Below are positions 8,321 through 16,740 of a stretch of 64,000 bases of DNA, piece by piece (positions within the stretch are counted from its first letter, which is position 1; each line of letters begins with the position of its first letter). Source of the DNA: Oscillospiraceae bacterium (GTDB lineage: Bacteria > Bacillota > Clostridia > Oscillospirales > SIG627). Location: positions 168,258 to 232,257 of the forward strand of contig SVQW01000001.1 in NCBI GenBank assembly GCA_015065085.1, given 5' to 3'. Position numbers and translations under genes: made by a program. The notes under the pieces were generated by a model. The model searched no databases. It worked only from the letters and a program-made list of their open reading frames with translations, and was not told where the DNA came from.

Positions 8321-8367
8321 CATGATAGCAAAAAAACAAATTTTTTTGACTTTTTTTCAAAAACCCC

Positions 8368-8395
8368 TTGACAAATTAAAAAAAATGTGTATAAT
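8368..8395 (+). promoter_or_regulatory. Sigma-A promoter of tRNA-Leu
   Basis: Consensus TTGACA (8368-8373) and TATAAT (8390-8395) are separated by 16 bp, 29 bp upstream of the mature tRNA 5' end. Confidence 0.85.
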
Positions 8396-8424
8396 ATATA
8401 TCGTTGCCTAGAGCACACCGCAAT

Positions 8425-8508
8425 GCGAGAGTGGCGGAACTGGCAGACGCGCACGTTTGAGGGGCGTGTGATTTCATCGTACGGGTTCAAGTCCCGTTTC
8501 TCGCACCA
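8425..8508 (+). tRNA. tRNA-Leu (anticodon GAG), CCA encoded
   Basis: A class II tRNA. The acceptor stem GCGAGAG pairs with TTCTCGC, followed by discriminator A and an encoded CCA. The anticodon loop TTGAGGG places GAG at positions 34-36, decoding CUC and CUU. A long variable arm and the T-arm GGGTTCAAGTCCC are present. It has its own promoter and terminator, so it is a single-gene transcript. Confidence 0.95.
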
Positions 8509-8537
8509 AAACCGACAAGCTTATGCTTGTCGGTTTT
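8508..8537 (+). terminator. Terminator of the tRNA-Leu gene
   Basis: CCGACAAGC-TTAT-GCTTGTCGG followed by TTTT, starting right after the encoded CCA end. Confidence 0.9.
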
Positions 8538-8568
8538 AATTTTTGTTTTGCGAATTTTTAAAAAACTA

Positions 8569-8597
8569 TTGACTTTATCAAATTACTGTGATATAAT
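8569..8597 (+). promoter_or_regulatory. Promoter of the T-box-controlled operon
   Basis: TTGACT (8569-8574) and TATAAT (8592-8597), spacer 17 bp. Transcription should begin near 8604, at the 5' end of the T-box leader. Confidence 0.8.
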
Positions 8598-8603
8598 ACG
8601 TCA

Positions 8604-8886
8604 CAGTAAATGCGATGAGCAGAAACCAGTAGGTTGGGAATAACCTGGAGAGAGTTGTCGGTTGGTGCGAGACAATGGGGTTTTCCTTCTCGAATTCCTT
8701 CTGTCAGCAGTGCACTGAACAAGATTTATCTTAAGTAGGATGCAACGGGCGTTCCCGTTACAGAACTAAGGTATATTTGTACCTGACAAGGTCGTTATTG
8801 TGAAATAACGGCGAACTGAGGTGGTACCACGGAAATGTTATTTTCGTCCTCTGTATCCTTAAGGGATTGCGGAGGGCGTATTTTTT
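8604..8886 (+). promoter_or_regulatory. T-box leader RNA, candidate Phe (UUC) specifier
   Basis: The leader carries all major T-box parts. Stem I has a base CAGAA/TTCTG (8620-8624 with 8699-8703), an AGTA element at 8628-8631 facing GAA at 8692-8694, a GAGAG strand, and an apical TTGTC/GACAA stem (8655-8659/8671-8675) with a GGTTGGTGCGA loop. The specifier directly after GAA reads TTC (8695-8697), i.e. phenylalanine. The T-box core GAGGTGGTACCACGG is at 8818-8832. The terminator stem lies at 8847-8877, followed by TATTTTTT. Uncharged tRNA should stabilise the antiterminator and switch on the phenylacetate-CoA ligase operon. Specifier identity is inferred from position and not tested. Confidence 0.9.
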
Positions 8887-8976
8887 GTTCAGAATGCGCG
8901 AGCCAAAATTGTCGGTCGGCAATTTCTTCCGTGATTCGCAGGTCAAAAAAACTAATTAAAGGAAGGATGAAGAACA

Positions 8977-10284
8977 ATGGCTCAGAACTACTATCAGAAA
9001 GAAATCGAAACCATGCCGGTTGAAGAAATGAAAAAGCTTCAATCGGAAAAATTGGTAAAACAGGTTAAGCATGTTTACGAAAACGTAGCTTATTACCGTG
9101 ACCTCATGGACAAAAAGGGTGTTAAACCCGAAGATATCAAGGGGATCGAGGATTTGCATAAGCTGCCGTTCCTCACAAAAGCGGATCTGAGAGATGCTTA
9201 TCCGTACGGTCTGTTGGCAACACCTTTGGAGGATTGCGTGCGTATTCACTCGACTTCGGGTACGACGGGACGTCGCGTGGTTGCATTTTATACACAAAAA
9301 GATATTGATCTTTGGGATGATTGCTGTGCACGTGCCATTGTGGCAGCGGGCGGAAGCAAAAAGGATGTTTGTCAGGTAGCTTACGGTTACGGACTCTTCA
9401 CGGGCGGCTTCGGCCTTAACGGCGGTTCTCAGAAGGTTGGATGTCTTACACTTCCGATGTCATCGGGTAATACCGAGCGCCAGGTTCAGTTTATGATGGA
9501 TCTTAATGCAACAATTCTTTGCTGTACTCCGTCTTATGCGGCTTACATTGGCGAGAGCCTTAAAGAACAAGGCTATAAGCCCGAGGATATTCCGCTTAAG
9601 GCAGGTATTTTCGGTGCTGAGCCCTGGACGGATGAGATGCGCAGAAATATTGAGGCTACTCTCGGCATAAAAGCTTACGATATATACGGTCTTACCGAGA
9701 CAACAGGTCCTGGCGTTGCTTTCGAGTGCAGTGAGCAGACAGGTATGCATATAAACGAAGACCATTTTATTGCCGAAATCATTGATCCTGATACAGGTGA
9801 GGTTCTTCCCGAGGGTGAAAAGGGTGAATTGGTGTTCACTTCTCTTGATAAGGAAGCTTTCCCACTTTTGAGATACAGAACAAGAGATATTTGCGTTCTG
9901 TCGAGAAAGAAATGCTCTTGCGGAAGAACGCTTATAAAAATGGCTAAGCCAATGGGCAGAACAGACGATATGCTTATTATCAGAGGCGTTAACGTGTTCC
10001 CCAGCCAGATAGAGACGGTTCTTCTCAACGAAGGTTATCAGCCTAACTATCAGATCGTTGTAGACAGACTGAACAATACAGATACATTCGAAGTCAATGT
10101 TGAAATGTCACCTGAACAGTTTACGGATAAGGTCAGCAATGTTCTTTCAATGGAAAAAGCACTCGCGAACGCAATGAAGACAATGCTGGGCATCAATCCT
10201 GCCGTTCATCTTGTTGCACCCAAGAGCATAGTAAGAAGCGAAGGCAAAGCAGTTCGTGTGATTGATAAGCGTAAGTTGATTTAA
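8977..10284 (+). CDS. paaK: Phenylacetate-CoA ligase (PaaK family)
   Basis: A 435-residue adenylate-forming enzyme that activates phenylacetate or a related aryl acetate to its CoA thioester using ATP. The P-loop STSGTTGRRV lies near residue 92, and YGLTETTGPG and YRTRDI are the A5 and A8 core motifs. A CSCGRT Cys pair and the compact C-terminal lid (RGVNVFPSQIE) are typical of PaaK. The length is normal for the family. It is first in a two-gene operon with an ACT protein, behind a T-box leader. That leader suggests use when charged tRNA-Phe is short, so the enzyme may feed phenylacetate into phenylalanine synthesis rather than degradation. Confidence 0.92.
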   Translation: MAQNYYQKEIETMPVEEMKKLQSEKLVKQVKHVYENVAYYRDLMDKKGVKPEDIKGIEDLHKLPFLTKADLRDAYPYGLLATPLEDCVRIHSTSGTTGRRVVAFYTQKDIDLWDDCCARAIVAAGGSKKDVCQVAYGYGLFTGGFGLNGGSQKVGCLTLPMSSGNTERQVQFMMDLNATILCCTPSYAAYIGESLKEQGYKPEDIPLKAGIFGAEPWTDEMRRNIEATLGIKAYDIYGLTETTGPGVAFECSEQTGMHINEDHFIAEIIDPDTGEVLPEGEKGELVFTSLDKEAFPLLRYRTRDICVLSRKKCSCGRTLIKMAKPMGRTDDMLIIRGVNVFPSQIETVLLNEGYQPNYQIVVDRLNNTDTFEVNVEMSPEQFTDKVSNVLSMEKALANAMKTMLGINPAVHLVAPKSIVRSEGKAVRVIDKRKLI

Positions 10285-10304
10285 CTTCGGGAGGAGATTG
10301 GAAA

Positions 10305-10736
10305 ATGGCTATTAAACAGTTGACGGTTTTTGTCCCTAACAGAAAAGGCGAAATTGTTTCGGTGACGGATATCCTTGCAAAGCAAGGCATCAATATCAGA
10401 GCGCTTTCTATCGCGGAAACGGAGGACTTCGGAATTCTGCGTCTTATCGTAAGTGACGAAGCCTCGGCAGAAAAGGTACTGCAGCAACAGGAGTATCTCA
10501 TTAAGACGGTTGACGTAGTAGGTGTAAAAATAGGGGACGCACCCGGTAAGCTTACTGCAGCACTTGATGTTCTTGATAAGGCTGACATCAATGTTGAATA
10601 CCTTTATGCATTTATGGCACGTACCGAAAAGCACGCGTATGTTGTTTTGAGAGTAGAGGACAATTATGCGGCTGAATCGGCACTTGAAAATGCGGGCTTT
10701 CACCTCATTGGTGAGGCTGATATCAATAAACTATAA
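10305..10736 (+). CDS. Tandem ACT-domain protein linked to PaaK
   Basis: A 143-residue protein made almost wholly of two ACT modules (about 4-68 and 72-140), with no enzymatic domain. ACT domains bind amino acids and transmit feedback. The start, MAIKQLTVFVPNRKGEIV, is typical of ACT proteins paired with phenylacetate-CoA ligase in anaerobes. It lies 20 bp after paaK with a strong GGAGGAG ribosome site. It may sense an aromatic amino acid and adjust PaaK activity, but no direct evidence of binding is visible. Confidence 0.88.
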   Translation: MAIKQLTVFVPNRKGEIVSVTDILAKQGINIRALSIAETEDFGILRLIVSDEASAEKVLQQQEYLIKTVDVVGVKIGDAPGKLTAALDVLDKADINVEYLYAFMARTEKHAYVVLRVEDNYAAESALENAGFHLIGEADINKL

Positions 10737-10747
10737 AGATACACATA

Positions 10748-10784
10748 AAACAGGGACACCCACTAAAACGGGTGTCCCTGTTTC
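10748..10784. terminator. Bidirectional terminator between the ACT gene and the GH-A gene
   Basis: AACAGGGACACCC / GGGTGTCCCTGTT, a 13-bp perfect stem with an eight-to-nine base loop, between convergent genes. Confidence 0.9.
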
Positions 10785-12701
10785 TTATTTCTTTATTTCA
10801 AGTACTGCGGCACTGTTGGGCTTCATGCTGAGAGTGATTTTGTCCGTACCGTTTATTGTCGCCTGCTGATTTTTCAGAACACGTGATAATTTCAAACCAT
10901 CCAGAGAAATAACAGCATCCGATGTTCTGGGAACGCAGTTAACGGCGATAATAATTCGCGTGTTGTCATCAACGATGTGCTCGGTTATGACAACATGCAC
11001 GTTGTCGCATTTTGCACATTTTTCGGGATTCCTGAGAAGTGGCATCTTTTCATAAAATTTGTAGTATGGTGTTTCATTACGTCCGCTGATGACGCAGGGC
11101 TGGGAAGCGGCAATGTTCTCAATGGGATAATCCAAAAGATAAATAGTACCTTTGCCGTATGGTGTTTTTATCATCACAGGGTTATCTTCGCTGTCACATG
11201 CGATCACCTCGGCACCGCAGGACTTAAATACGTTTTTCATTGCCTTGCTTAAAGAGAAGGTTGTACCGTCCAGTTCAACTTTATCACCTGATGTGGGTTG
11301 GTATCGATAGAGGAGCTTTAGCTTGAAAATTCTTTCAAATTCGGAGAATCCGCCGTCGTTTTTGAGCGAAATGTATAAAACAGCACCGTCTTCTACGCGT
11401 TTGAATATTTCATCGGATACATGTCTGCTTATAGAAGAATAGCTTTCGAGTGATGGGATTATGTAAGCACGGGAATGAGGTATTTCACAATCTTTGTATG
11501 CAAATTCTATATCCAATCCCGTTTGCTTTGCCAGTGTGAAAGTACCATAAGCCGATAGCCAGCTTTCGTTGCTCTGTGAAATTATGCACACGGCATCAGT
11601 TATACGTTTCGGAAGAGCATCATATTCGAAAGTGTCAATAAATTTGGCAAAGTCACTCATGACAGGCATAATAGGCTTTTGAGTATAATCGGCATACATA
11701 ACACCCAGCTCACGCTCTATGTGTATCCAATCATACGGTGGATGCGAAAGGTGATTCTGTTCAAATGCACACCACCACATAAAGCCCATGCAGTTATGAG
11801 CCCATAGAAGGTGCAGAATGGTATTGGCATATTCACTTGCATTTTCATTGCTTGACATCAAAGGCCCCAGGTTGCCTACTTCTTCCGCAAAAGCCGGTTT
11901 GCCGGAAAGCCCCCTGTACATAAGGGTTTCGGCTACGGCGTGCATTGCAGGCTTCTGCTCTGTAATGGGGTCTGTTTCGCAATGAGGAGTGAAACAAGGG
12001 TAGGGGTGCGTACAAAGGATATCCAGTATTTCACCAAGGTCCTGAGGTCTGAAATCGCCTTCGGGAAATGTTCCGTGCATTCCCGAAATTACGGGTCGGG
12101 AGTTGTCTTCTGCTTTGATTGCCATAGTGATGGCACTTGCCCACGCGTAAGCAATATCTGCGGTTGCACCTCGGCTCAGGCAGTTACACTCGTTACCTAA
12201 ATCCCATGCCGAAATCGCAGGATGGTACTTGAATTCACTTACCATGTAGCGAACAAATTTTGTTTCCCATTTTAACGCTGTGGGATCGGTGAAAAGATTT
12301 ATATTTTCAAGAAGCGGCGGAACAAAAAGTCTTCCGCTCATCCAGCCCGTGAGAAGCCCCACGACAAGATTGATGCCGTTTTTGTGGGCGCAGTCGCAGA
12401 AGAAGCGGAAACGCTCTACCATCTCTTTGTCTACCCCGGCGCGACCTGCAGTTGTGTGTGGGAGAGGCATGTCACCCATGCGTATTTCTTTTTGATTGCC
12501 CTGTACACCGTATAACATACAAATCGGCTGAAAATCCGACCATAATGGAAAAATACGCAAATTTTTAATATTCGCCTTTGCCAGTACTTCAAGGTCTTTT
12601 TCAATTACCTGTGGCTGCCAGTCGCGCCACATATATGTGCCGGCGTGAGAAGCCCAGTAGTTTACGCCAATAAAAAAACTGCCGTCATTGAATATATTCA
12701 T
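10785..12701 (-). CDS. Clan GH-A glycoside hydrolase (GH5/cellulase-like)
   Basis: A 638-residue protein with a TIM-barrel domain in about the first 370 residues and a C-terminal region resembling the beta-galactosidase trimerisation/glutamine-amidotransferase-like and beta-sandwich parts of GH-A enzymes. The acid/base candidate is the Glu of AWDLGNECN; the nucleophile candidate is in GKPAFAEEVGN. There is no signal peptide, so it probably acts on imported oligosaccharides. ATG at 12699-12701 is preferred because AAAGGA precedes it and the consensus promoter lies upstream of it at 12735-12763; an in-frame ATG 87 bp upstream would fall outside that transcript. The exact family (GH5, GH2 or GH42-like) and substrate are unresolved. 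Confidence 0.75.
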   Translation of the reverse strand: MNIFNDGSFFIGVNYWASHAGTYMWRDWQPQVIEKDLEVLAKANIKNLRIFPLWSDFQPICMLYGVQGNQKEIRMGDMPLPHTTAGRAGVDKEMVERFRFFCDCAHKNGINLVVGLLTGWMSGRLFVPPLLENINLFTDPTALKWETKFVRYMVSEFKYHPAISAWDLGNECNCLSRGATADIAYAWASAITMAIKAEDNSRPVISGMHGTFPEGDFRPQDLGEILDILCTHPYPCFTPHCETDPITEQKPAMHAVAETLMYRGLSGKPAFAEEVGNLGPLMSSNENASEYANTILHLLWAHNCMGFMWWCAFEQNHLSHPPYDWIHIERELGVMYADYTQKPIMPVMSDFAKFIDTFEYDALPKRITDAVCIISQSNESWLSAYGTFTLAKQTGLDIEFAYKDCEIPHSRAYIIPSLESYSSISRHVSDEIFKRVEDGAVLYISLKNDGGFSEFERIFKLKLLYRYQPTSGDKVELDGTTFSLSKAMKNVFKSCGAEVIACDSEDNPVMIKTPYGKGTIYLLDYPIENIAASQPCVISGRNETPYYKFYEKMPLLRNPEKCAKCDNVHVVITEHIVDDNTRIIIAVNCVPRTSDAVISLDGLKLSRVLKNQQATINGTDKITLSMKPNSAAVLEIKK

Positions 12702-12734
12702 TGTTACAGTATCCTTTCTGTTTATATAGATTAA

Positions 12735-12763
12735 ATTATACCATAAATTTATATGTATGTCAA
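12735..12763 (-). promoter_or_regulatory. Promoter of the GH-A gene
   Basis: On the minus strand TTGACA (12758-12763) and TATAAT (12735-12740), spacer 17 bp, with a TGG-extended -10. Confidence 0.85.
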
Positions 12764-12781
12764 TGATTTTAAAGAAAACTA

Positions 12782-12810
12782 TTGACAAAGCCGTAAAAAA
12801 GTGTTATACT
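12782..12810 (+). promoter_or_regulatory. Promoter of the glycerol-3-phosphate / GDPD operon
   Basis: TTGACA (12782-12787) and TATACT (12805-12810), spacer 17 bp. An untranslated leader of about 98 nt follows (12817-12914). It can pair GGCTGTGTTT with AAACGCGGTT using G-U pairs. The role of this fold is unknown. Confidence 0.85.
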
Positions 12811-12914
12811 CTCACCAGAGAATTTGAGTCGTAATTGCATGGCTGTGTTTCCGTTATGCGGCAAACGCGGTTTTGTGGTTGCGGCCTTTTGTTTTTATGA
12901 AAGGGTTTGTGACT

Positions 12915-14351
12915 ATGTTGTATGATGTTGCAGTTATAGGCGGAGGAGTTACCGGATGCATGCTTTTGCGTGAATTGGCACGATATAAGCTTAAAACCGT
13001 ACTCCTTGAAAAAAGCAGCGACTTTGCATGCGGAGCGAGCAAAGCCAACTCTGCCATAGTGCATGCAGGTTATGATGCCGAAGAGGGAACGCTTAAGGCA
13101 AAGCTTAATGCCCCCGGATGCGAAATGATGTATCGCGTGGCAAAGGAACTTGATGTACACATTAAAAAGGTAGGCTCACTTGTAATTATTTTTGATGAAT
13201 CCGAAAGACCGCAGCTTGAAAAGCTTTACAGACGCGGTATCTCCAATGGCGTGCCGGAATTGAGAATAATTGAAAAGGAAGAACTTCATAAGCTTGAACC
13301 GGAGCTTACGGACGAAGCGATAGCGGCACTGTATGCACCTACCGCCGGAATTACCTGCCCTTACGAAATGACTATCGCTGCTGCCGAAAATGCGGCTGAC
13401 AACGGTGCTCAGATAATAAGAGAATTTGAGGTATGCTCTTTAAAACGTGATAATGACGGAATCTCTCTTTTTGACAGAGAGGCAAAGCGTGAAATAAAGG
13501 CTCGTTTTGTTGTAAACTGCGCGGGTGTTTTTGCAGATGAGATTGCAAAAATGGCAGGAGATGACCATTTTGAAATTATCCCGAATCGCGGTGAGTACAT
13601 GATAGGTGACAAAAATTCACCATTTAAGCCTAATACCGTGCTGTTCACACTTCCAAACGAAAAGGGAAAAGGAATTCTATATTCCAGAACGGTGGATGAT
13701 AATGTTATCATCGGTCCCAACTCACATCGAGTTGAAAAGGATGATACTACCGTTACAGCACAGGGACTTGAAGAAATACTCAAGGGTGCACAGCGCCTTA
13801 TGCCCATAAATACCCGCTCTGTTATAACTTCGTTTGCGGGTGTACGTCCTTCGTCTTCCACAAAAGACTTTATTGTTGAGCCTTCAAGACATATGCAGGG
13901 ATTATTGCATGCGGCGGGAATAGAATCCCCAGGATTTGCAAGCAGTGTGGCAATGGCAAAATATCTGGTTGAAAACCTGGATAACATGGGTCTGGAGCTT
14001 GAGGAAAACCCCGACTTTAATCCTTTTCGCAGAAAAATGAATCGGTTCCGCGATATGAATAACGAGGAAAGAAATGCTATGATTGCCGAAAATCCCATGT
14101 ATGGCAATATAATCTGCCGTTGTGAAACGGTAACCGAGGCTGAAATAGTTTCGGCTATACGTCGTAATGCGGGAGCTTATACGGTCGATGCGGTAAAACG
14201 CCGTACACGTGCGGGTATGGGACGTTGCCAGGGCGGTTTCTGTTCTCCCAAGGTGTGTAAGATTTTGTCCAGAGAACTGGGTATCCCCATGAACGAGGTT
14301 ACCAAAAACGGCGGCTGCTCTTATATACTCACACAAAGAACCAAGGATTAA
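12915..14351 (+). CDS. glpA: FAD-dependent glycerol-3-phosphate dehydrogenase, GlpA-like, with BFD-type [2Fe-2S] domain
   Basis: A 478-residue DAO-family flavoprotein that should oxidise sn-glycerol-3-phosphate to dihydroxyacetone phosphate. The N-terminal Rossmann motif is VAVIGGGVTGC. The substrate half contains NRGEYM and FAGVRPSSS. The C-terminal 90 residues form a BFD-like domain with CRC and GRCQGGFC supplying four Cys for a [2Fe-2S] cluster. ATG at 12915 is chosen for its AAAGGG site nine bases upstream. It starts an operon with an NAD-type flavoprotein, a DUF1667 protein and three glycerophosphodiesterases. The same trio of oxidoreductase genes occurs in other anaerobes such as Thermotoga. 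Assignment to G3P is strengthened by the neighbours. Confidence 0.88.
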   Translation: MLYDVAVIGGGVTGCMLLRELARYKLKTVLLEKSSDFACGASKANSAIVHAGYDAEEGTLKAKLNAPGCEMMYRVAKELDVHIKKVGSLVIIFDESERPQLEKLYRRGISNGVPELRIIEKEELHKLEPELTDEAIAALYAPTAGITCPYEMTIAAAENAADNGAQIIREFEVCSLKRDNDGISLFDREAKREIKARFVVNCAGVFADEIAKMAGDDHFEIIPNRGEYMIGDKNSPFKPNTVLFTLPNEKGKGILYSRTVDDNVIIGPNSHRVEKDDTTVTAQGLEEILKGAQRLMPINTRSVITSFAGVRPSSSTKDFIVEPSRHMQGLLHAAGIESPGFASSVAMAKYLVENLDNMGLELEENPDFNPFRRKMNRFRDMNNEERNAMIAENPMYGNIICRCETVTEAEIVSAIRRNAGAYTVDAVKRRTRAGMGRCQGGFCSPKVCKILSRELGIPMNEVTKNGGCSYILTQRTKD

Positions 14352-14365
14352 CGGGGGATAAAGCA

Positions 14366-15622
14366 ATGGAAAAGAAAATTGTTATAATCGGCGGCGGACC
14401 TGCCGGACTTGCGGCGGCGTGCAAGGCTTTTGAAGAAGGAGTATCGGCAGAAGATATACTGATAATCGAACGTGATAGGGAACTGGGAGGAATACTCAAC
14501 CAGTGTATCCATGCAGGGTTCGGACTTCATATGTTTGGCGAGGAGCTTACGGGTCCGGAATACGCCGCACGCTATATAGATAAAGTGATCGAATATAAAA
14601 TACCGTATACGCTTGACAGCATGGTTATAGATATAACTGCCGAACGAGAAGTAAGTTATGTATGCGCCGACGGACTTAAAACTGTTAAGGCCGGTGCGAT
14701 AATTCTCGCAATGGGATGTCGCGAACGTACACGCGGTGCACTTAATATCCCCGGAAGCCGTCCCTCCGGAGTGTTTTCTGCGGGTACAGCCCAGCGCTTT
14801 GTTAATGTTGAGGGCTATATGGTTGGCAAAAAGGTTGTTATTCTCGGCTCGGGAGATATAGGACTTATTATGGCGCGTCGTCTTACTCTCGAAGGAGCAA
14901 AGGTGGAATGCGTGTGCGAGCTTATGCCGTATTCCGGAGGACTTGCGAGAAATATAGCGCAGTGTCTTGATGATTTCGGAATACCTCTTTACCTTTCTAC
15001 AACTGTTGTAAATATTAAAGGCAAGGAAAGGGTAGAGGGCGTCACTATTGCCAAGGTGGATGAAAATCGCCGTCCCATACCGGAAACAGCTCGTGATATC
15101 GATTGTGATACAATTCTTTTGTCCGTCGGTCTCGTTCCGGAAAATGAGCTTTCCAAAAACGTAGGCATAACTCTCGACGGAATAACAGGCGGTGCGGTAG
15201 TTGACCAGGATATGCAGACCTCAATGGAGGGCATTTTTGCCTGCGGAAACGTGCTTCATGTTCATGACCTTGTGGATTATGTAAGTCTGGAAGCAGCTCA
15301 TGCCGCGAAAAGTGCCGTTAAATATCTCGAAATCAAGAAAGGCACAGCGAAAACCGTCAACGTAACTGCTACCGACGGTGTACGATATACGGTTCCACAG
15401 AAAATCGATACCGCATCAATGACAGCGGAAAATAAGATTTTCATGCGTGTGGCCAATATTTACAAGAATAAGTCGATTTACGTCAAGTGCGGTGATACCG
15501 TTATAAAAAAGGTAAAGCGTCCTCATCTTGCACCGGGTGAGATGGAGGTTGTGAAATTTACCACCGAAGAAACGGAAATGATAAAGAATATCAATGCCGA
15601 CATTACCGTCGGACTTGAATGA
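14366..15622 (+). CDS. NAD(P)/FAD oxidoreductase subunit of the G3P-oxidising complex
   Basis: A 418-residue pyridine nucleotide-disulfide oxidoreductase-type flavoprotein. The FAD motif is IVIIGGGPAGLAA at residues 5-17; a second Rossmann motif, VVILGSGDIGLIMARR, lies near residue 157 and binds NAD(P)H. It lacks an obvious redox CxxxxC disulfide of the classic type, so it probably passes electrons between NAD(H) and partner centres. It sits 14 bp after the GlpA-like gene and 9 bp before the DUF1667 gene, pointing to a stable complex in which G3P electrons are delivered to NAD. It fills the place of GlpB but is not closely similar to E. coli GlpB by eye. Confidence 0.85.
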   Translation: MEKKIVIIGGGPAGLAAACKAFEEGVSAEDILIIERDRELGGILNQCIHAGFGLHMFGEELTGPEYAARYIDKVIEYKIPYTLDSMVIDITAEREVSYVCADGLKTVKAGAIILAMGCRERTRGALNIPGSRPSGVFSAGTAQRFVNVEGYMVGKKVVILGSGDIGLIMARRLTLEGAKVECVCELMPYSGGLARNIAQCLDDFGIPLYLSTTVVNIKGKERVEGVTIAKVDENRRPIPETARDIDCDTILLSVGLVPENELSKNVGITLDGITGGAVVDQDMQTSMEGIFACGNVLHVHDLVDYVSLEAAHAAKSAVKYLEIKKGTAKTVNVTATDGVRYTVPQKIDTASMTAENKIFMRVANIYKNKSIYVKCGDTVIKKVKRPHLAPGEMEVVKFTTEETEMIKNINADITVGLE

Positions 15623-15631
15623 GGTGAATGT

Positions 15632-16000
15632 ATGGCGACAAAAGAAATGACCTGTATTGTTTGCCCGCAGGGCTGCAGACTTAAGGTGGAATACGATGGA
15701 GGCGAGATTATTTCCGTAAGCGGCTTCACCTGCAAAAGAGGAGAAAAATATGCCGTTAAGGAAATCACCGCTCCCGAAAGAACTATAACAAGCACAGTGG
15801 CAGCTTATAATTCCGAGGATGAAATTGTACTGCTCCCTGTTAAAAGCGACAAACCGATTCCAAAGGGAAAGATGAACGAAGCAATGAAAATAATAAATTC
15901 CTGTAAAGTAAAGCTTCCTATCAAAACCGGAACGGTTATAGTAAGTAATTTTATAGAAAACGGTATAAATCTTGTATCATGCAAGACCTTGACCGAATAA
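15632..16000 (+). CDS. DUF1667 small Cys-rich protein of the G3P oxidase module
   Basis: A 122-residue DUF1667 protein. The N-terminal CIVCPQGC and the later FTCKRGEKYA supply four conserved Cys, enough for an iron-sulfur or zinc site. The Pro- and Arg-rich middle (APERTITSTV) is typical of the family. It always travels with the two flavoproteins encoded upstream, here nine bases away with a GAGGTGA ribosome site, so it is probably an electron-transfer subunit. The cofactor has not been shown from sequence. Confidence 0.85.
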   Translation: MATKEMTCIVCPQGCRLKVEYDGGEIISVSGFTCKRGEKYAVKEITAPERTITSTVAAYNSEDEIVLLPVKSDKPIPKGKMNEAMKIINSCKVKLPIKTGTVIVSNFIENGINLVSCKTLTE

Positions 16001-16010
16001 GGAGGATATT

Positions 16011-16724
16011 ATGAAGGTATACGGACACAGAGGAGCTTCTCTTTATGCCCCTCAGAACACACTGGCATCATTTGAAATGGCATTCAAGATGGGTGCTTAC
16101 GGTGTCGAAAATGATGTACGCTGCACCGCTGACGGCGAAATTGTTGTTATGCACAACGGCGACACCATGGAAATGTGCGGGGTAAAGCTTATCCCCGAGC
16201 AGTCGACCCTTGCAGAACTCAAAGCGCTTGATATCATTGACAAAAACGGCAATCCCACAGGACAGAAAATACCTACCCTTGGAGAAACTTACGAATTAAT
16301 GAAAAAATATCCCGAGACTCATATAAATGTGGAACTCAAATCTGCGGGAGAGGTTTTCCTTAAGAAGGTGCTGGAGGTTACCGAGAAGTACAAAATGACA
16401 CACCGTGTGATTTATTCTACTTTTAACGCGGCTAACCTTGAGTGGCTTCACGCCAACCGCCCGGACATTCCTACTGCTTTTCTTAACCAGAGCGAGGATT
16501 TTTCCACGGCACTTAAATACGGCTGTGTTGCGATACATCCCCACCAGTACAATGTAACTCCTGAGTATGTAAAAGCTGCTCACGAGGCAAATCTCGAAAT
16601 AAATGTATGGACAGTTGATGCTGTTCATGAGATTAACAAAATGATTGAACTCGGCGTTGACGGTATTATTTCCGACTGCCCCAATGTTGCGATGGACTGG
16701 ATAGCCCTCTACAACAGAAAATAA
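16011..16724 (+). CDS. Glycerophosphodiester phosphodiesterase, first of three
   Basis: A 237-residue cytoplasmic GDPD with a TIM-barrel fold that hydrolyses glycerophosphodiesters to sn-glycerol-3-phosphate and an alcohol. Motifs are YGHRGAS near residue 4, PQNTLASFEMA, ENDVRCTADGEIVVMHNGD and ELGVDGIISDCP at the end. The catalytic His pair (HRG and MHN) is present; the usual HD reads HN. It has no signal peptide. GGAGGA precedes it, 10 bp after the DUF1667 gene, so its G3P product can pass directly to the oxidase encoded by the same mRNA. Confidence 0.93.
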   Translation: MKVYGHRGASLYAPQNTLASFEMAFKMGAYGVENDVRCTADGEIVVMHNGDTMEMCGVKLIPEQSTLAELKALDIIDKNGNPTGQKIPTLGETYELMKKYPETHINVELKSAGEVFLKKVLEVTEKYKMTHRVIYSTFNAANLEWLHANRPDIPTAFLNQSEDFSTALKYGCVAIHPHQYNVTPEYVKAAHEANLEINVWTVDAVHEINKMIELGVDGIISDCPNVAMDWIALYNRK

Positions 16725-16740
16725 TTTTGTGAGGTGTCGT

